The notes under the pieces: generated by a model
Databases searched by the model: none
The model's input: only the letters and a program-made list of their open reading frames with translations
What the model was told of the DNA's origin: nothing
Part shown: positions 1 through 9,596 of the stretch, in pieces
How the letters are laid out: each line of letters starts with the position of its first letter
Numbering within the stretch: the first letter of the stretch is position 1
Origin: Blastopirellula marina DSM 3645
GTDB lineage: Bacteria; Planctomycetota; Planctomycetia; Pirellulales; Pirellulaceae
Direction of reading: 5' to 3'
NCBI RefSeq assembly: GCF_000153105.1
Contig: NZ_CH672376.1
Span: forward strand, 3,695,491-3,759,490
DNA length: 64,000 nucleotides
Program-made: the position numbers and the translations under genes

Positions 1-2755
1 CAATCGAGTCCACGCTGATATACGTTTCGTATGGCAGAAACGCCAAAGTGAGCGCGCTGTGGGCGAGCGGCCTCCCCAGCGCCTGGATCGCTAAGCGTAA
101 ATGCATTCGTAGCGGCACATCTGCAGATTTGCGAAATAAATCGGACGCTGCATCGAGAATCGTCGGCAGCAGGATCGTGCTGAGGACGAACAACAAGGAA
201 GCCGCCGCGACGCTCGGCGAAGCAAACCACGAAATCATCAGTGTCAGCAAGATGGCTATCGGCGACAAACTACGCCGCAAATTATCAAAGATTTTCCACC
301 GTGATAGTATCGAGATTGGATTGGTCAACCATTTTCCAGCTCGACTCGGCGCCCATGGCGTGACCCAAGCGGCGATCTGCCAGTCGCCGCGCATCCAACG
401 ATGGCGACGTGAGATGTCCGCCGCGTAGCGGGAAGGATACTCTTCGTAGAGTATTACGTCGCTGAGAAGCGCGGAACGCGCATAAGCGCCTTCGATCAGG
501 TCATGACTAAGAATCGCGTTTTCCGGAAAATCGCCGCAACTCTGCTCGAACGAATCGACGTCATAGATCCCTTTGCCGATAAACGAACCTTCGCCAAATA
601 AATCTTGATAGACGTCCGAAACGACGCGCGTGTAGGGGTCCACGCCTGGGTCTCCCGAAAACAGCTGTGCAAACCGCGAACGCTGCGTACTGGTCAAGCT
701 GACCCCGACGCGCGGCTGCAATATCGTATAGCCGTCAATGACGCGGCCAAGCGCCTTGTCGAACACTGGCCGGTTCAGTCGGTGCGCCAACGTGCCGACC
801 ATCAGCCGGGCTGCATCGCGCGGCATTTGAGTGTCCGTGTCGAGCGTGATCACATAACGTACGCTCTGCAAGATCGCAGTTTGACCGACAACATCGGTAA
901 AGCGGTCGGTCGCGCCTCGCAGCGTCGCATTCAGATCGGCTAACTTACCACGCTTGCGTTCATATCCCATCCAAACGCCCTCTTGCGCATTCCACGAACG
1001 TGGGCGATGGAATAAGTGAAAAATATCGTTGCGCACATCGGCGTACTTCTCGTTCAAACGCTCGATACCCTCGCGCGCCAAGCGAACAAGCTCTGCATCA
1101 TCTGGCGTTGATGCCGTCGCTGCATCCACAAAGTCCGTCACCAGCGCGAAGTGCAAACATTGGTCGCGATTGGAAAGATATCGAATCTCCAAACCGTCGA
1201 GCAGATGCTCGATTCCTGAGGCGCTGGTGAGCATCGTCGGAACCGCCGCCAAAGTGCGGCCTTCGGCGGGTATGCCTTGCTCGAAGTCCATGCGCGGCAG
1301 CGATTGCGGGCTCAGCAGTCGCGCCGTCAGCCAATTTACGATTCCGATCCCAAGATGAGATGCGCAAATCATCACAGGAATCGCCAGAAGTCCTACCACG
1401 AGCCAGCTCGCATCGTGTCGCGTCAACCAAAGCAGGAAAAGAAGCGTCGTTGTAAACGTTACGAAACCGTTGACTGCCAAATAACAGAAGAGTGGATAGC
1501 GTCGGATCAGCTTATCGAGCACGACGATAGGTGAAAGCCGCATTTCGACCAGACGCTCCAGGACGGGACGCCCTCGATCGATCAGATAGTATCCGACATG
1601 CGCGGCGCGTTCATCTGGAGCTTCTCGAGCATGGTTTTCGGCCAATTGGACCGCTTTGCGCGCTACGGCGTATTCCGAAAGTTTGCTGCGCCGCGCAATT
1701 CCTTCCACCGCATGGCGGTAACGATCGCGCGTGGCGAAATCCATTTCCGCATAGATGCAAGAGGGATCTCCGGCCAGCGTCTGCTCGACCAGACTGTGTT
1801 GGCCAACGAACTCTCGCCAGTCGTTTGAGTCTAAAAATCGCAAACTGTTGATGCTATTGCCGATCGAGACCTGGTCCGCGGCCTGAGCGCGTCCTTCGGC
1901 CCGAACTAGCTGCTCGGTCGTCAGACCTTGATCCGCCAAACGATGTTCAAGCCAACTGTTGGCGAAGGCGAAGTTGGGATTTTGCCCTTGTAAATGTCGA
2001 GTCATCTCGGCCAGAAAGGCGCCGGAAAGGGGCGGATTGTTTCGAGCCATATCGGCCAGAACGAGAATCAAGTCAGTAGGATTCTGCTCGACAATCTGGA
2101 CCATCTGATCCGCCCAGTCGCCGGCCAAATCACGATCGCGCCGCGCCAATGCGATCCGCACGGCGACGCGACGCAAGTTCTCGATCAACGCGAGTCGGAG
2201 CATGAGCGGCACCGCCCACAATTCGCCTAGCATCAGCGATTCTACCGACTGGTACGACGCGATGAAGCTGTTCAGGCTGGTCGCATCGATGTGCCCATCG
2301 ACATGCGAAATCAATTCGAGCGCTATCCCGTACACGCGCGGAAAACCGGCGCCCGGCCCCTCTGCTAAGCGCGGCAATTGTTTACTATAAGAAGGAGGCA
2401 GCAGCCTTCGAATCGCCCGGATTTGCTCTTCAATCAGATAGAAATTATCGAGCAGCCATTCCGCCGCCGGCTCGATAGGCCGATTTTGGGCCGCCGCCGC
2501 TGTGACTAGATCGTAAGTCTCGATCAGGACTCGAGCGTTTTCATCAAGTCGCGGCAGCAACTTGTTCTGGGACCGTCCTGACGCCAACTGATGCGTTGCC
2601 GCGATCGTCTTGGCGTGTCGTTCCAGCTGATCGGCGCTGAATAATTCTGCGCGAAGCGGTTGCTCATCCTCGCGATTGGTAGGAGATTCTCGCTCGGAAA
2701 ACCTTCTCCAAGACGCCAGACGCAACAACTTCTGAGAGATGTGCGGAACTTGCAC
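1..2755 (-). CDS. ndvB: Cyclic beta-1,2-glucan synthase, NdvB-like (3' end beyond window)
   Basis: The reading frame is open to the left edge, so only about 918 N-terminal residues are visible. NdvB-type proteins are very large inner-membrane enzymes that build cyclic beta-1,2-glucan from UDP-glucose. The family N-terminus is seen as WLLDNFYLIEEQIRAIRRL near residue 100, followed by PRVYGIALELISHVDGHID. Membrane segments lie near residues 418-460 and 825-860. Between them is a glycosyltransferase region with DTDTQMP near residue 638 and HRWMRGDWQ near residue 785. The GH94-like phosphorylase domain that sizes the ring should lie off the edge. No ATG exists in the upstream frame. A GTG at 2755 is the best start, and an in-frame TGA lies near 2845. 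Family call is strong; the start is uncertain. Confidence 0.85.
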   Translation of the reverse strand, partial: MQVPHISQKLLRLASWRRFSERESPTNREDEQPLRAELFSADQLERHAKTIAATHQLASGRSQNKLLPRLDENARVLIETYDLVTAAAAQNRPIEPAAEWLLDNFYLIEEQIRAIRRLLPPSYSKQLPRLAEGPGAGFPRVYGIALELISHVDGHIDATSLNSFIASYQSVESLMLGELWAVPLMLRLALIENLRRVAVRIALARRDRDLAGDWADQMVQIVEQNPTDLILVLADMARNNPPLSGAFLAEMTRHLQGQNPNFAFANSWLEHRLADQGLTTEQLVRAEGRAQAADQVSIGNSINSLRFLDSNDWREFVGQHSLVEQTLAGDPSCIYAEMDFATRDRYRHAVEGIARRSKLSEYAVARKAVQLAENHAREAPDERAAHVGYYLIDRGRPVLERLVEMRLSPIVVLDKLIRRYPLFCYLAVNGFVTFTTTLLFLLWLTRHDASWLVVGLLAIPVMICASHLGIGIVNWLTARLLSPQSLPRMDFEQGIPAEGRTLAAVPTMLTSASGIEHLLDGLEIRYLSNRDQCLHFALVTDFVDAATASTPDDAELVRLAREGIERLNEKYADVRNDIFHLFHRPRSWNAQEGVWMGYERKRGKLADLNATLRGATDRFTDVVGQTAILQSVRYVITLDTDTQMPRDAARLMVGTLAHRLNRPVFDKALGRVIDGYTILQPRVGVSLTSTQRSRFAQLFSGDPGVDPYTRVVSDVYQDLFGEGSFIGKGIYDVDSFEQSCGDFPENAILSHDLIEGAYARSALLSDVILYEEYPSRYAADISRRHRWMRGDWQIAAWVTPWAPSRAGKWLTNPISILSRWKIFDNLRRSLSPIAILLTLMISWFASPSVAAASLLFVLSTILLPTILDAASDLFRKSADVPLRMHLRLAIQALGRPLAHSALTLAFLPYETYISVDSI

Positions 2756-3051
2756 GTAACGCTCGCTTGTAAAAGGAGCGAAAGACTTGAATATAGGCGG
2801 GAATGGATGCCGTGCGATACTAGGCGACCAGACTTTGGGCGATCACAGCGCTTCGCTCCTCCCGCGAAGCGGCGTTTTGCGCACCCACTTCACGATCCTC
2901 CTTCGCCCTCCCTTATTTGGAATAATCTCCCTGGAAGGATCCCCACCGATTCCCGCTAGCACATTCACAGCGACGCGGCCGCATTCCGAGCGCTCACGGT
3001 CAGCATCGTATTCTTCGTCAGAATAACGCCGCTTGGACTAAGCCGGCGACG
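2756..3051. other. Intergenic stretch, no convincing gene
   Basis: This stretch lies between the outer-membrane factor gene and the glucan synthase gene, both on minus. In the glucan synthase frame it contains an open stretch of roughly 65 codons ended by a TGA near 2845. That stretch shows no recognisable protein motif. No clear hairpin-plus-T-run terminator was seen. Confidence 0.4.
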
Positions 3052-4647
3052 TTAATTCCCCACGGGGTTGTCCAACACTTCGTCGATTGGCAATTTTTCA
3101 TCCCCTGGCGGCGGTTCGATTTCTTCCGCATTGGGCGGCGTTTCAAGCACCGCCGGCGGTCGACTCAGATAGGGCGATGGCCAGCCGCCGCCCAGCGAGC
3201 GATAGATGGCGACGACTCCTTGGGCGACATTGCCTTTGGCTACGGCCGCGGCTACTTCTTGCTGGGTCTTGGTGTTTTGAACGCTGAACACACGATTGAA
3301 GTCAATTTCCTCCCCTTCTTCAAATTGCAGGGTGATCAGTTGATTCGTTTTGTCGGCGGCCTCGGCGGCTTCCAATTGCAATCGGAGTTGCTCTTGGGCT
3401 TTGAGGAATCCGACAATCGCGTTTTCGGCTTCAAGATTAGCGTTCAGGACCGTTTGCTGATAGGCTGCGAGCAGCTCTTGGAATCGCGCATCTTGGAAAT
3501 GGATATTTCCGGCGATGCGTCCGTAGTTCAGAATATTCCAGTCAAGCGACGGCCCTACCGAACCAAAACCCGATCCAGTGCGGAACAGATCCTTGAACTG
3601 ATTCCCGCTCCTGCCAACGGTTCCAGACAGTGTGATGTGCGGATATAACTCAGATTCAGCCACACCAATTAATGCGCTCTGCGACGCGAGCTGTCGCTCT
3701 GATCGGCGAACGTCAGGCCGTTGCAACAAGGTGGCGGCCGGAATCCCTAGCGCGATCTCTGGTTTCACGTTTGGTATTTCGCCGGCGCCTAGCATGTCGA
3801 CGATCCATTCAGGCGGCGCTCCAAACAGGACGCACAACTGGTTCTGCGATTGCCGCAGTGATATCTCCAGTTGCGGAACCAGCGCTTCGGTTTGCACCAA
3901 ACTCGATTTCGCCTGCTGCACGTCGACTTCACTCGATTCGCCGTTGACAAAGCGAATCTCCGTCAGCTCATAGGTCTTTCGTTGATTCTCCACATTCAAC
4001 TTGACCAGCTCCAGTCGCGTCTGAAGCGTGCGGATATCGATGTACGTCTGGGCGACGTCGGCCACCAGCGTGACGACCACGTCTCCATAGTCATACACAG
4101 CGGCATCCAGGTCAGCGTCGGCCGATTCGACGGCGCGGCGATAGCGGCCCCAAAAATCAACTTCCCACGCCAACCCAAACGAACCGCTCCAACTGCTGAA
4201 ATGGCGATCGAAACCGGCGCCGGTGACAAGATTGTGAGAGTACTGGGCGGAAAAATCTTGCTGTTGTGGAAACATGCTCCCCACGGCAATCGCGCGCAGC
4301 GCTCTTGCCTGCATGATTCGCGCCCCTGCCTGGCGAACTGTCAGATTCTGATTGTACGCCTCGGTCACCAGCTGGTTCAAAACCGGGTCGTTGAAAGAGG
4401 TCGACCACCAGGCAGCGGCGTCGACGGGATCGCCGATCACTCGTTTATCGTCGGAATCGATCCAGTCCTGCGCCACGGGAACAGCCGGAGTGCGATAATT
4501 GGGGCCTACCTTAAAGCCGTTGGCGATCCAGTCGCGGGGGCTTGTACAGCCGATGCCAACAAACGCAATCCAGGCGAACGAAACTGTCAGACCGAGCCGG
4601 AATTGGTAAATTGCACTGTTTGCAGGCGAGTGAGGGACGCATCGCAT
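3052..4647 (-). CDS. Outer-membrane factor lipoprotein of an RND efflux system (NodT/OprM type)
   Basis: A 531-residue TolC-type outer-membrane channel that would carry substrates from the RND pump across the outer membrane. The N-terminus has a hydrophobic signal ending in FVGIGC, a plausible lipobox, so the protein is probably lipid-anchored. VGPNYRTPAVPV followed by DWI is the conserved opening of the NodT/OprM family, and two long helical OEP repeats follow (LRQAGARIMQARALRA-like heptads). The C-terminus is Pro/Glu-rich. The track frame includes a TTG one codon upstream; the ATG at 4647 is preferred. It is divergent from the adaptor and pump genes at 5015 and 6269, which complete the tripartite system. 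Substrate cannot be told from sequence. Confidence 0.88.
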   Translation of the reverse strand: MRCVPHSPANSAIYQFRLGLTVSFAWIAFVGIGCTSPRDWIANGFKVGPNYRTPAVPVAQDWIDSDDKRVIGDPVDAAAWWSTSFNDPVLNQLVTEAYNQNLTVRQAGARIMQARALRAIAVGSMFPQQQDFSAQYSHNLVTGAGFDRHFSSWSGSFGLAWEVDFWGRYRRAVESADADLDAAVYDYGDVVVTLVADVAQTYIDIRTLQTRLELVKLNVENQRKTYELTEIRFVNGESSEVDVQQAKSSLVQTEALVPQLEISLRQSQNQLCVLFGAPPEWIVDMLGAGEIPNVKPEIALGIPAATLLQRPDVRRSERQLASQSALIGVAESELYPHITLSGTVGRSGNQFKDLFRTGSGFGSVGPSLDWNILNYGRIAGNIHFQDARFQELLAAYQQTVLNANLEAENAIVGFLKAQEQLRLQLEAAEAADKTNQLITLQFEEGEEIDFNRVFSVQNTKTQQEVAAAVAKGNVAQGVVAIYRSLGGGWPSPYLSRPPAVLETPPNAEEIEPPPGDEKLPIDEVLDNPVGN

Positions 4648-4750
4648 CAATTATCTCGAGAAATCAGCAAGACGGGAAAATACGTCGCTTGCCCTACAAT
4701 CGGTGGATCTGGCGGGATCGGTACAATCTTTTCCGCGATGCTCGAAAAGG

Positions 4751-4783
4751 TTGACCCCAGTCCTCAACTTCCGGGGTTAAAGT
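4751..4783 (+). promoter_or_regulatory. Candidate MerR-type promoter/operator for the RND adaptor-pump operon
   Basis: TTGACCCC at 4751-4758 and GGGGTTAA at 4773-4780 form an imperfect inverted repeat. TTGACC can serve as a -35 and TTAAAG (4777-4782) as a -10. The spacer is 20 bp, longer than normal, as is typical of promoters twisted open by MerR-family regulators. The site lies in the 367-bp divergent gap upstream of the adaptor gene (start 5015). No MerR gene is seen in the window, so this is pattern-based inference. Confidence 0.35.
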
Positions 4784-5014
4784 CTCTATCATCGTTACAA
4801 CCGTCATTTTCAATGTCTGCACCGTTGCATTCAAACTGGACAAAGCCGCTTCCCCACCGCTGGCTGCCGTGGCTCTTGGGCGCAGTGATTAGCCCAACAG
4901 GTCCCATCGACCATCGCCGATCTGTTTTCTTCGCAACGGATCCGCGTCGACAATCAGCCCCTTCCTTCCCTCGCTCGATCTTCCAACTATTGTTAATAGA
5001 CGTGGTTCTAACCT

Positions 5015-6259
5015 ATGGCAAAGTCTTCAACTAAACCTTCGATTTTCGCTGGGCGCTTGCTGAGACTTGCTATCCCCTGCGCAATCCTTGCCGCAGGCTG
5101 GTTCGGCTTTTCCCAACTGGCCGTTCAAGTCGAACGGCCCCCTCGGCCAGAACCCAAGAAGGTCTTGCTACGTTCCCGGGTCGAGGAACTGGAAGTGGTT
5201 GACTATCCGGTGGTCGTCAAGACGCACGCCGTCGTGCAGGCACATAACCAAGTGACGTTGACGGCCCAGGTCTCTGGGGTGGTCCTGAAAATCAGCTCTG
5301 CCTTTGAAGTCGGCGCCTACTTCAAGCAGGGGGAAATGCTCGTTGAGATCGATCCGAGCGACTACCAAACGGCGCTCGACTTCGCCGAGTCCGAATTGGC
5401 GGCGGCCAAGTCGGAACTCAAACTTGCGAGACTCGTGGAGGAACGCAAGTTAAGACTCGTCGAATCGAACGCCGTTTCTCAGGGAGAAGTGGACGCGGCT
5501 TCCGCGAGCCGAGAGCAGTCCGAAGCCAACGTCGCGCTGGCCGAAACGGGGGTCGCGCAAGCGAAGCTGAATCTGCAGCGAACCAAGATCATGGCGCCAT
5601 TCGCTGGTCGCGTCATGTCGAAGCTCATCGGCGTCGGACAATTAGCAGGATCAAATTCTCCCTTGGGTGAAGTGTTCGCTATCGACTATGTCGAGGTCCG
5701 TCTTCCCATCTCGGGTGAGCTGAGAGAATTTTTGGAGTTGCCCGAGTATGCGAATGATCCTCCGCTCCCGGTCGAGTTTCGCGATGGCATCCAAAAGTCG
5801 AACGAAACGGTCTGGCATGGGAAAATCGTTCGCACCGAGGGAATGCTGGACGAGGACTCACGCGATCTGTTCGCGATCGCGCGCATTGATCGTCCTTTCG
5901 GCGGTGAGACGCGGACTGCGCCGCTTCGAATCGGTCAGCCGGTCATCGCTTTCATTGAAGGCAAAGTCCTGGAAGACGTCATCGCTTTGCCCAGGGGTTC
6001 TGTCCGCCAACTGGATAAGATCGTCTTGGTGAACCGCGCGGATCAGACGCTGCTGCCGATCTCGATCAAGTCGCTCTGGTCCGATGCTGACAAGGTGATC
6101 GTTTCCTCGTCCGCGATTCCGAAGGGGATGTGGCTAGCGACCACTCCAATGCCGTTTACGCCCAAGGGCGCCAAGATCGAAATCATTCCCGCAGCAGACA
6201 CCGGCATCTCCATCGCGGATTCTACTTCAACCGATCCCGACAAGAACTCTACGAACTGA
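5015..6259 (+). CDS. RND efflux periplasmic adaptor subunit (HlyD/MFP family)
   Basis: A 414-residue membrane-fusion protein linking the inner-membrane pump to the outer-membrane channel. A membrane anchor lies at about residues 11-32. The barrel-sandwich/lipoyl half-motif follows (VVLKISSAFEVGAYFKQGE), then a coiled-coil hairpin of about 70 residues rich in Glu, Ala and Arg, then the second half-motif (IMAPFAGRVMSKLIGVGQ) and a beta-barrel domain. The C-terminus after about residue 390 is Ser/Thr/Asp-rich and probably disordered. The gene ends 9 bp before the pump gene, so the two are surely co-transcribed. The family call is firm; substrate is unknown. Confidence 0.9.
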   Translation: MAKSSTKPSIFAGRLLRLAIPCAILAAGWFGFSQLAVQVERPPRPEPKKVLLRSRVEELEVVDYPVVVKTHAVVQAHNQVTLTAQVSGVVLKISSAFEVGAYFKQGEMLVEIDPSDYQTALDFAESELAAAKSELKLARLVEERKLRLVESNAVSQGEVDAASASREQSEANVALAETGVAQAKLNLQRTKIMAPFAGRVMSKLIGVGQLAGSNSPLGEVFAIDYVEVRLPISGELREFLELPEYANDPPLPVEFRDGIQKSNETVWHGKIVRTEGMLDEDSRDLFAIARIDRPFGGETRTAPLRIGQPVIAFIEGKVLEDVIALPRGSVRQLDKIVLVNRADQTLLPISIKSLWSDADKVIVSSSAIPKGMWLATTPMPFTPKGAKIEIIPAADTGISIADSTSTDPDKNSTN

Positions 6260-6268
6260 TAATTACCG

Positions 6269-9200
6269 ATGATTCGTTGGTTTACGACAAACGGGATCGC
6301 CGCGAACTTTCTGATGTTCGCCATCCTCATCGGGGGCGTCTATACGGCCCTCTACAAAATCCCGCTTGAGGTCTCCCCAGAACGCAGCTTTGAGTCCGTG
6401 TTCGTCAATATGACTTACCGCGGAGGAACCGCGAAAGATGTCGAGCGCGCGATCCTCATACCGATCGAGGAATCGCTGGAAGGCGTCGAAGGGATTCGCG
6501 ACATCATCTCGGAAGGTCGCCAGGGTCAGGGAAGGATCATGATCGACGCCGAGCCGGGGACCGACCTGCGGGCGCTGATGGACGATATCTCGTCCCGAAT
6601 CAACACGATCACCAGCTTTCCGGATGAGACGGAGCGGCCCGAGATTTCGATCCCCGATTCTTCCAATTGGTGGGAAGTACTGAGCATCGCCGTCACAGGT
6701 CATTTGAGTCCGCACGAGTTGCGTGAAGTCGCTCGCAAAGTCGAAGAAGACGTTATCGCACTGCCGGGGATCAGTCGCGCGCAAGTGCAAGGGGACCGAG
6801 ACTACGAGATCAGCGTGGAAGTGGATACGGAAAAGCTCTTGGCGTACGGGCTGAGTTTGCAGGATCTCTCCGAAGCCATCCAACAGTTTTCAGTCGACCT
6901 GCCGGCGGGATCAATCGAGAGCCCTAGCGGCACCTTCATCATTCGCACCCGTGGCCAGGCCTACTCTGAGCAAGAGTTCGGCAATACCCCGATCCTCGCC
7001 GGCAACGGCGCCGACGTCCTCTTGGGAGAAGTTGCGACGATCAACGACGGCTTTGAAGAAGGGGAAAAGATCGTTGAGTTCAACGGGCGCCCCGCCCTGT
7101 TTGTCGAGGTAATGCGCACCGGCAAAGAGAACGCGATCGATATCTCGGACAAGGTGCACCAATACGTCAGCAATGCGCGCAGCCGGTTTCCCGAAGGGAT
7201 CGAGCTATTTATCTGGGACGACGAGTCGGTCGAGATTCGGGGGCGTCTGTCAACGCTCGTCACATCGATGGCGCAAGGCAGCCTGCTGGTTATGTTGCTT
7301 TTGGGCCTGTTCCTTCGTCCCGGTCTCGCGTTCTGGATCGTGGCTGGCATCCCCGTCGGTTTTGCCGGCGGAGTCATTTTGATGCCTTGGTTTGGGGTCA
7401 CGGCGAATGTGATGAGCTTGTTCGGTTTCATCATCGTCGTCGGTATCGTTGTTGATGATGCGATCGTGACCGGCGAGAACGTCTATTTGAAAATGCAAGA
7501 AGGGTTATCTCCGCTGGAAGCAGCCGTCGAAGGAACCCAAGAGGTCGCGACTCCGGTCACGTTCGGCGCGCTGACAACCATGGTCGCGTTCGTTCCGCTC
7601 ATGTTCTTTGAAGGGAGTTGGGGTGATTTTGCGTCCCAGGTGCCGCCGGTCGTCGCGCCCGTGCTCCTCTTTTCTCTCATCGAATCCAAGTTAATCCTGC
7701 CGGCTCACTTGAAGCATTTACGGCCGGTTCCTCGCAACAACCCGATTACGCGGCTTCAAACGTCGATCGCCAACAGTCTTGAATCCTTTATCGAGCGGGT
7801 TTATCAGCCATCTCTTGAGTTTTCGGTGCGCCATCGCGGTTCGGTCTTGGCTGCATTTGTGTCGGCGATATTGTTGATGGCCGGATATTGCTTGAGCGGT
7901 CGAATGGAGTTCGTCGCCTACCCGACGGTCGAAAAACAACGCATCTCCGCCGAACTCGATATGCCGGACGATACCTCGCTGGAGACGACCGCTCGATACA
8001 TGCAGCGAATCGAAACCGCATTGCTCCAAGTTCAAAAGGAATATATCGATCCCGAAAGCGGCGAGTCGCTAGTCCTGAACATCTCCAAGATCGTGGGCGC
8101 CGCCCGGATCCATCGCGACTTTGAGAAATCACGGGGCGCGATCTCATTTGAAGTATTGGCCCCGTCGCTGCGCAGCGCTACCGGGCCGAAGAATAGCGAT
8201 CTCGCCGCCCGTTGGAGCGAGCTCATTGGCCCCATCCCCGAGGCGACGGAATTCCGTATCCGCTCTGACTCCAGCATTAACCGCGACCGCAATGTCGACA
8301 ATGAGAATCTGAATATCGAACTGCGTGGCCCGATGTCGCCCGAGAAGGCCCTCGTGGCGCGTCAGATCAAAAGCCTGTTGGAAGAATACAAAGCGTTCAG
8401 CTCGGCCTGGGCGAACATCAACTACGGTCAGGACGAACTCGAGTTGCGATTGAAACCGCACGCCGCCGAACTCGACGTGACGCAGCAGCTGCTCGCCCAG
8501 CAGATTCGCCAATCCTTTTTTGGCGAAGAGGCTCAACGCGTGCAACGCGGGACAGACGACATCCGAGTCATGGTCCGCTTGCCACGCGCGCAGCGGGAAG
8601 CGCTGCACACGCTCGATCGCATGCAGATTCGCACTCCTCGCGGCGCGAGCGTGCCTCTGGCGACGGTGGCCGAAATCGTCTTTACTCAGGCCCCATCCTC
8701 GGTCACCCGGAAGAATGGCGCTGAGATACTTCGCTGCGGCGCTCAACCGGTGGACGACACGGTCGACATCCTGGGAATTTCCCAGGAGCTATCACCGAAA
8801 ATCGAGGAACTGTGCCAACCACACAACCTTAGTTTCGAGTATGTGGGCTATGTCGCGGAGGCGGAAGACGCCCAACGAAAGACAATTCTTGGTTCCTGTA
8901 TTTTGGCCTTCGTCTTGTATGGATTGCTAGCGGTCGCACTCAAATCGCTAGGACAGCCGTTCTTTGTCTTAATGGCCATTCCTTTCGCGATCATAGGGGC
9001 GCTGCTAGGGCACATTGCGATGGACATCACGCCGTCGTACCTTTCGATCTTCGGAATGCTGGCCCTCGCAGGGGTCGCCGTCAACGACACGCTGGTGATG
9101 GTCGACTATGTGAACCATCGGCTCGCTGCGGGAGCCACGCTCCACGAGGCGGCGCTCCAAGCAGGCGCCAGGCGATTTCGCCCGATCATGCTGACTTCGG

Positions 9201-9442
9201 TCACGACGTTTGTGGGCTTGGTTCCGCTGCTGATGGATAAGTCGCTGCAAGCCCAATTCTTGATCCCGATGGCGGCGTCGCTCGCATTTGGAGTAATGTT
9301 TGCGACATTAGTGACGCTCTTCCTAATTCCGTGCGCTCTGCTCGCCGCGAACGACGCCGGTAAAGCGCTATCGGCGATCAAGCAATGGTACTTCCGACCA
9401 TTTTTTTCTGATCGTCCTAATGTGGACGAAAGTGCTCAATAG
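6269..9442 (+). CDS. RND efflux pump, inner-membrane permease (AcrB/HAE-like)
   Basis: A proton-driven inner-membrane pump of 1057 residues, the normal RND length. It has TM1 near the N-terminus, a large periplasmic porter loop, a TM2-6 cluster from about residue 330, a second large loop and a TM8-12 cluster from about residue 875. The TM4 motif GIVVDDAIVTGENVY contains the paired proton-relay aspartates (D396, D397). The motif lacks the metal-type DFG signature of CzcA, so organic compounds or lipids are the more likely substrates. It is translated 9 bp after the adaptor gene, and the divergent outer-membrane factor at 3052-4647 completes the system. Confidence 0.92.
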   Translation: MIRWFTTNGIAANFLMFAILIGGVYTALYKIPLEVSPERSFESVFVNMTYRGGTAKDVERAILIPIEESLEGVEGIRDIISEGRQGQGRIMIDAEPGTDLRALMDDISSRINTITSFPDETERPEISIPDSSNWWEVLSIAVTGHLSPHELREVARKVEEDVIALPGISRAQVQGDRDYEISVEVDTEKLLAYGLSLQDLSEAIQQFSVDLPAGSIESPSGTFIIRTRGQAYSEQEFGNTPILAGNGADVLLGEVATINDGFEEGEKIVEFNGRPALFVEVMRTGKENAIDISDKVHQYVSNARSRFPEGIELFIWDDESVEIRGRLSTLVTSMAQGSLLVMLLLGLFLRPGLAFWIVAGIPVGFAGGVILMPWFGVTANVMSLFGFIIVVGIVVDDAIVTGENVYLKMQEGLSPLEAAVEGTQEVATPVTFGALTTMVAFVPLMFFEGSWGDFASQVPPVVAPVLLFSLIESKLILPAHLKHLRPVPRNNPITRLQTSIANSLESFIERVYQPSLEFSVRHRGSVLAAFVSAILLMAGYCLSGRMEFVAYPTVEKQRISAELDMPDDTSLETTARYMQRIETALLQVQKEYIDPESGESLVLNISKIVGAARIHRDFEKSRGAISFEVLAPSLRSATGPKNSDLAARWSELIGPIPEATEFRIRSDSSINRDRNVDNENLNIELRGPMSPEKALVARQIKSLLEEYKAFSSAWANINYGQDELELRLKPHAAELDVTQQLLAQQIRQSFFGEEAQRVQRGTDDIRVMVRLPRAQREALHTLDRMQIRTPRGASVPLATVAEIVFTQAPSSVTRKNGAEILRCGAQPVDDTVDILGISQELSPKIEELCQPHNLSFEYVGYVAEAEDAQRKTILGSCILAFVLYGLLAVALKSLGQPFFVLMAIPFAIIGALLGHIAMDITPSYLSIFGMLALAGVAVNDTLVMVDYVNHRLAAGATLHEAALQAGARRFRPIMLTSVTTFVGLVPLLMDKSLQAQFLIPMAASLAFGVMFATLVTLFLIPCALLAANDAGKALSAIKQWYFRPFFSDRPNVDESAQ

Positions 9443-9492
9443 TTCGTCGGAGTCGGTGCTCGCTGCGCTAGTCCGCCCCATTCACAATTGCG

Positions 9493-9525
9493 ATGCATTA
9501 CGCAAATCTTTTGCAAATAACGCAT
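9493..9525. promoter_or_regulatory. Nested palindrome, candidate operator
   Basis: GCAAA-tct-TTTGC (9502-9514) is a perfect inverted repeat. It sits inside an outer ATGC (9493-9496) and GCAT (9522-9525) pair. A short TCAATTGA palindrome follows at 9529-9536. The site is about 70-100 bp upstream of the His/Cys-rich gene at 9597 and may control it. No matching regulator is identified. Confidence 0.25.
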
Positions 9526-9596
9526 GAAGTCAATTGACGTGCGGGAAGCCTTGGTCAAAATGAAAGGGCTGACTCCTTTCTCGACCGAAATTGACC

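Noticed and set aside
3871..5034. A 387-residue plus-strand open frame opposite the outer-membrane factor gene
   Set aside because: It lies antisense to a well-supported TolC-family gene and shows no protein motif; it is a shadow frame.
6263..6883. A 206-residue minus-strand frame opposite the RND pump
   Set aside because: Antisense to a clear RND gene; low-complexity, His/Arg-rich shadow frame.
8144..8746. A 200-residue minus-strand frame inside the RND pump
   Set aside because: Antisense shadow of a conserved gene with no recognisable family.
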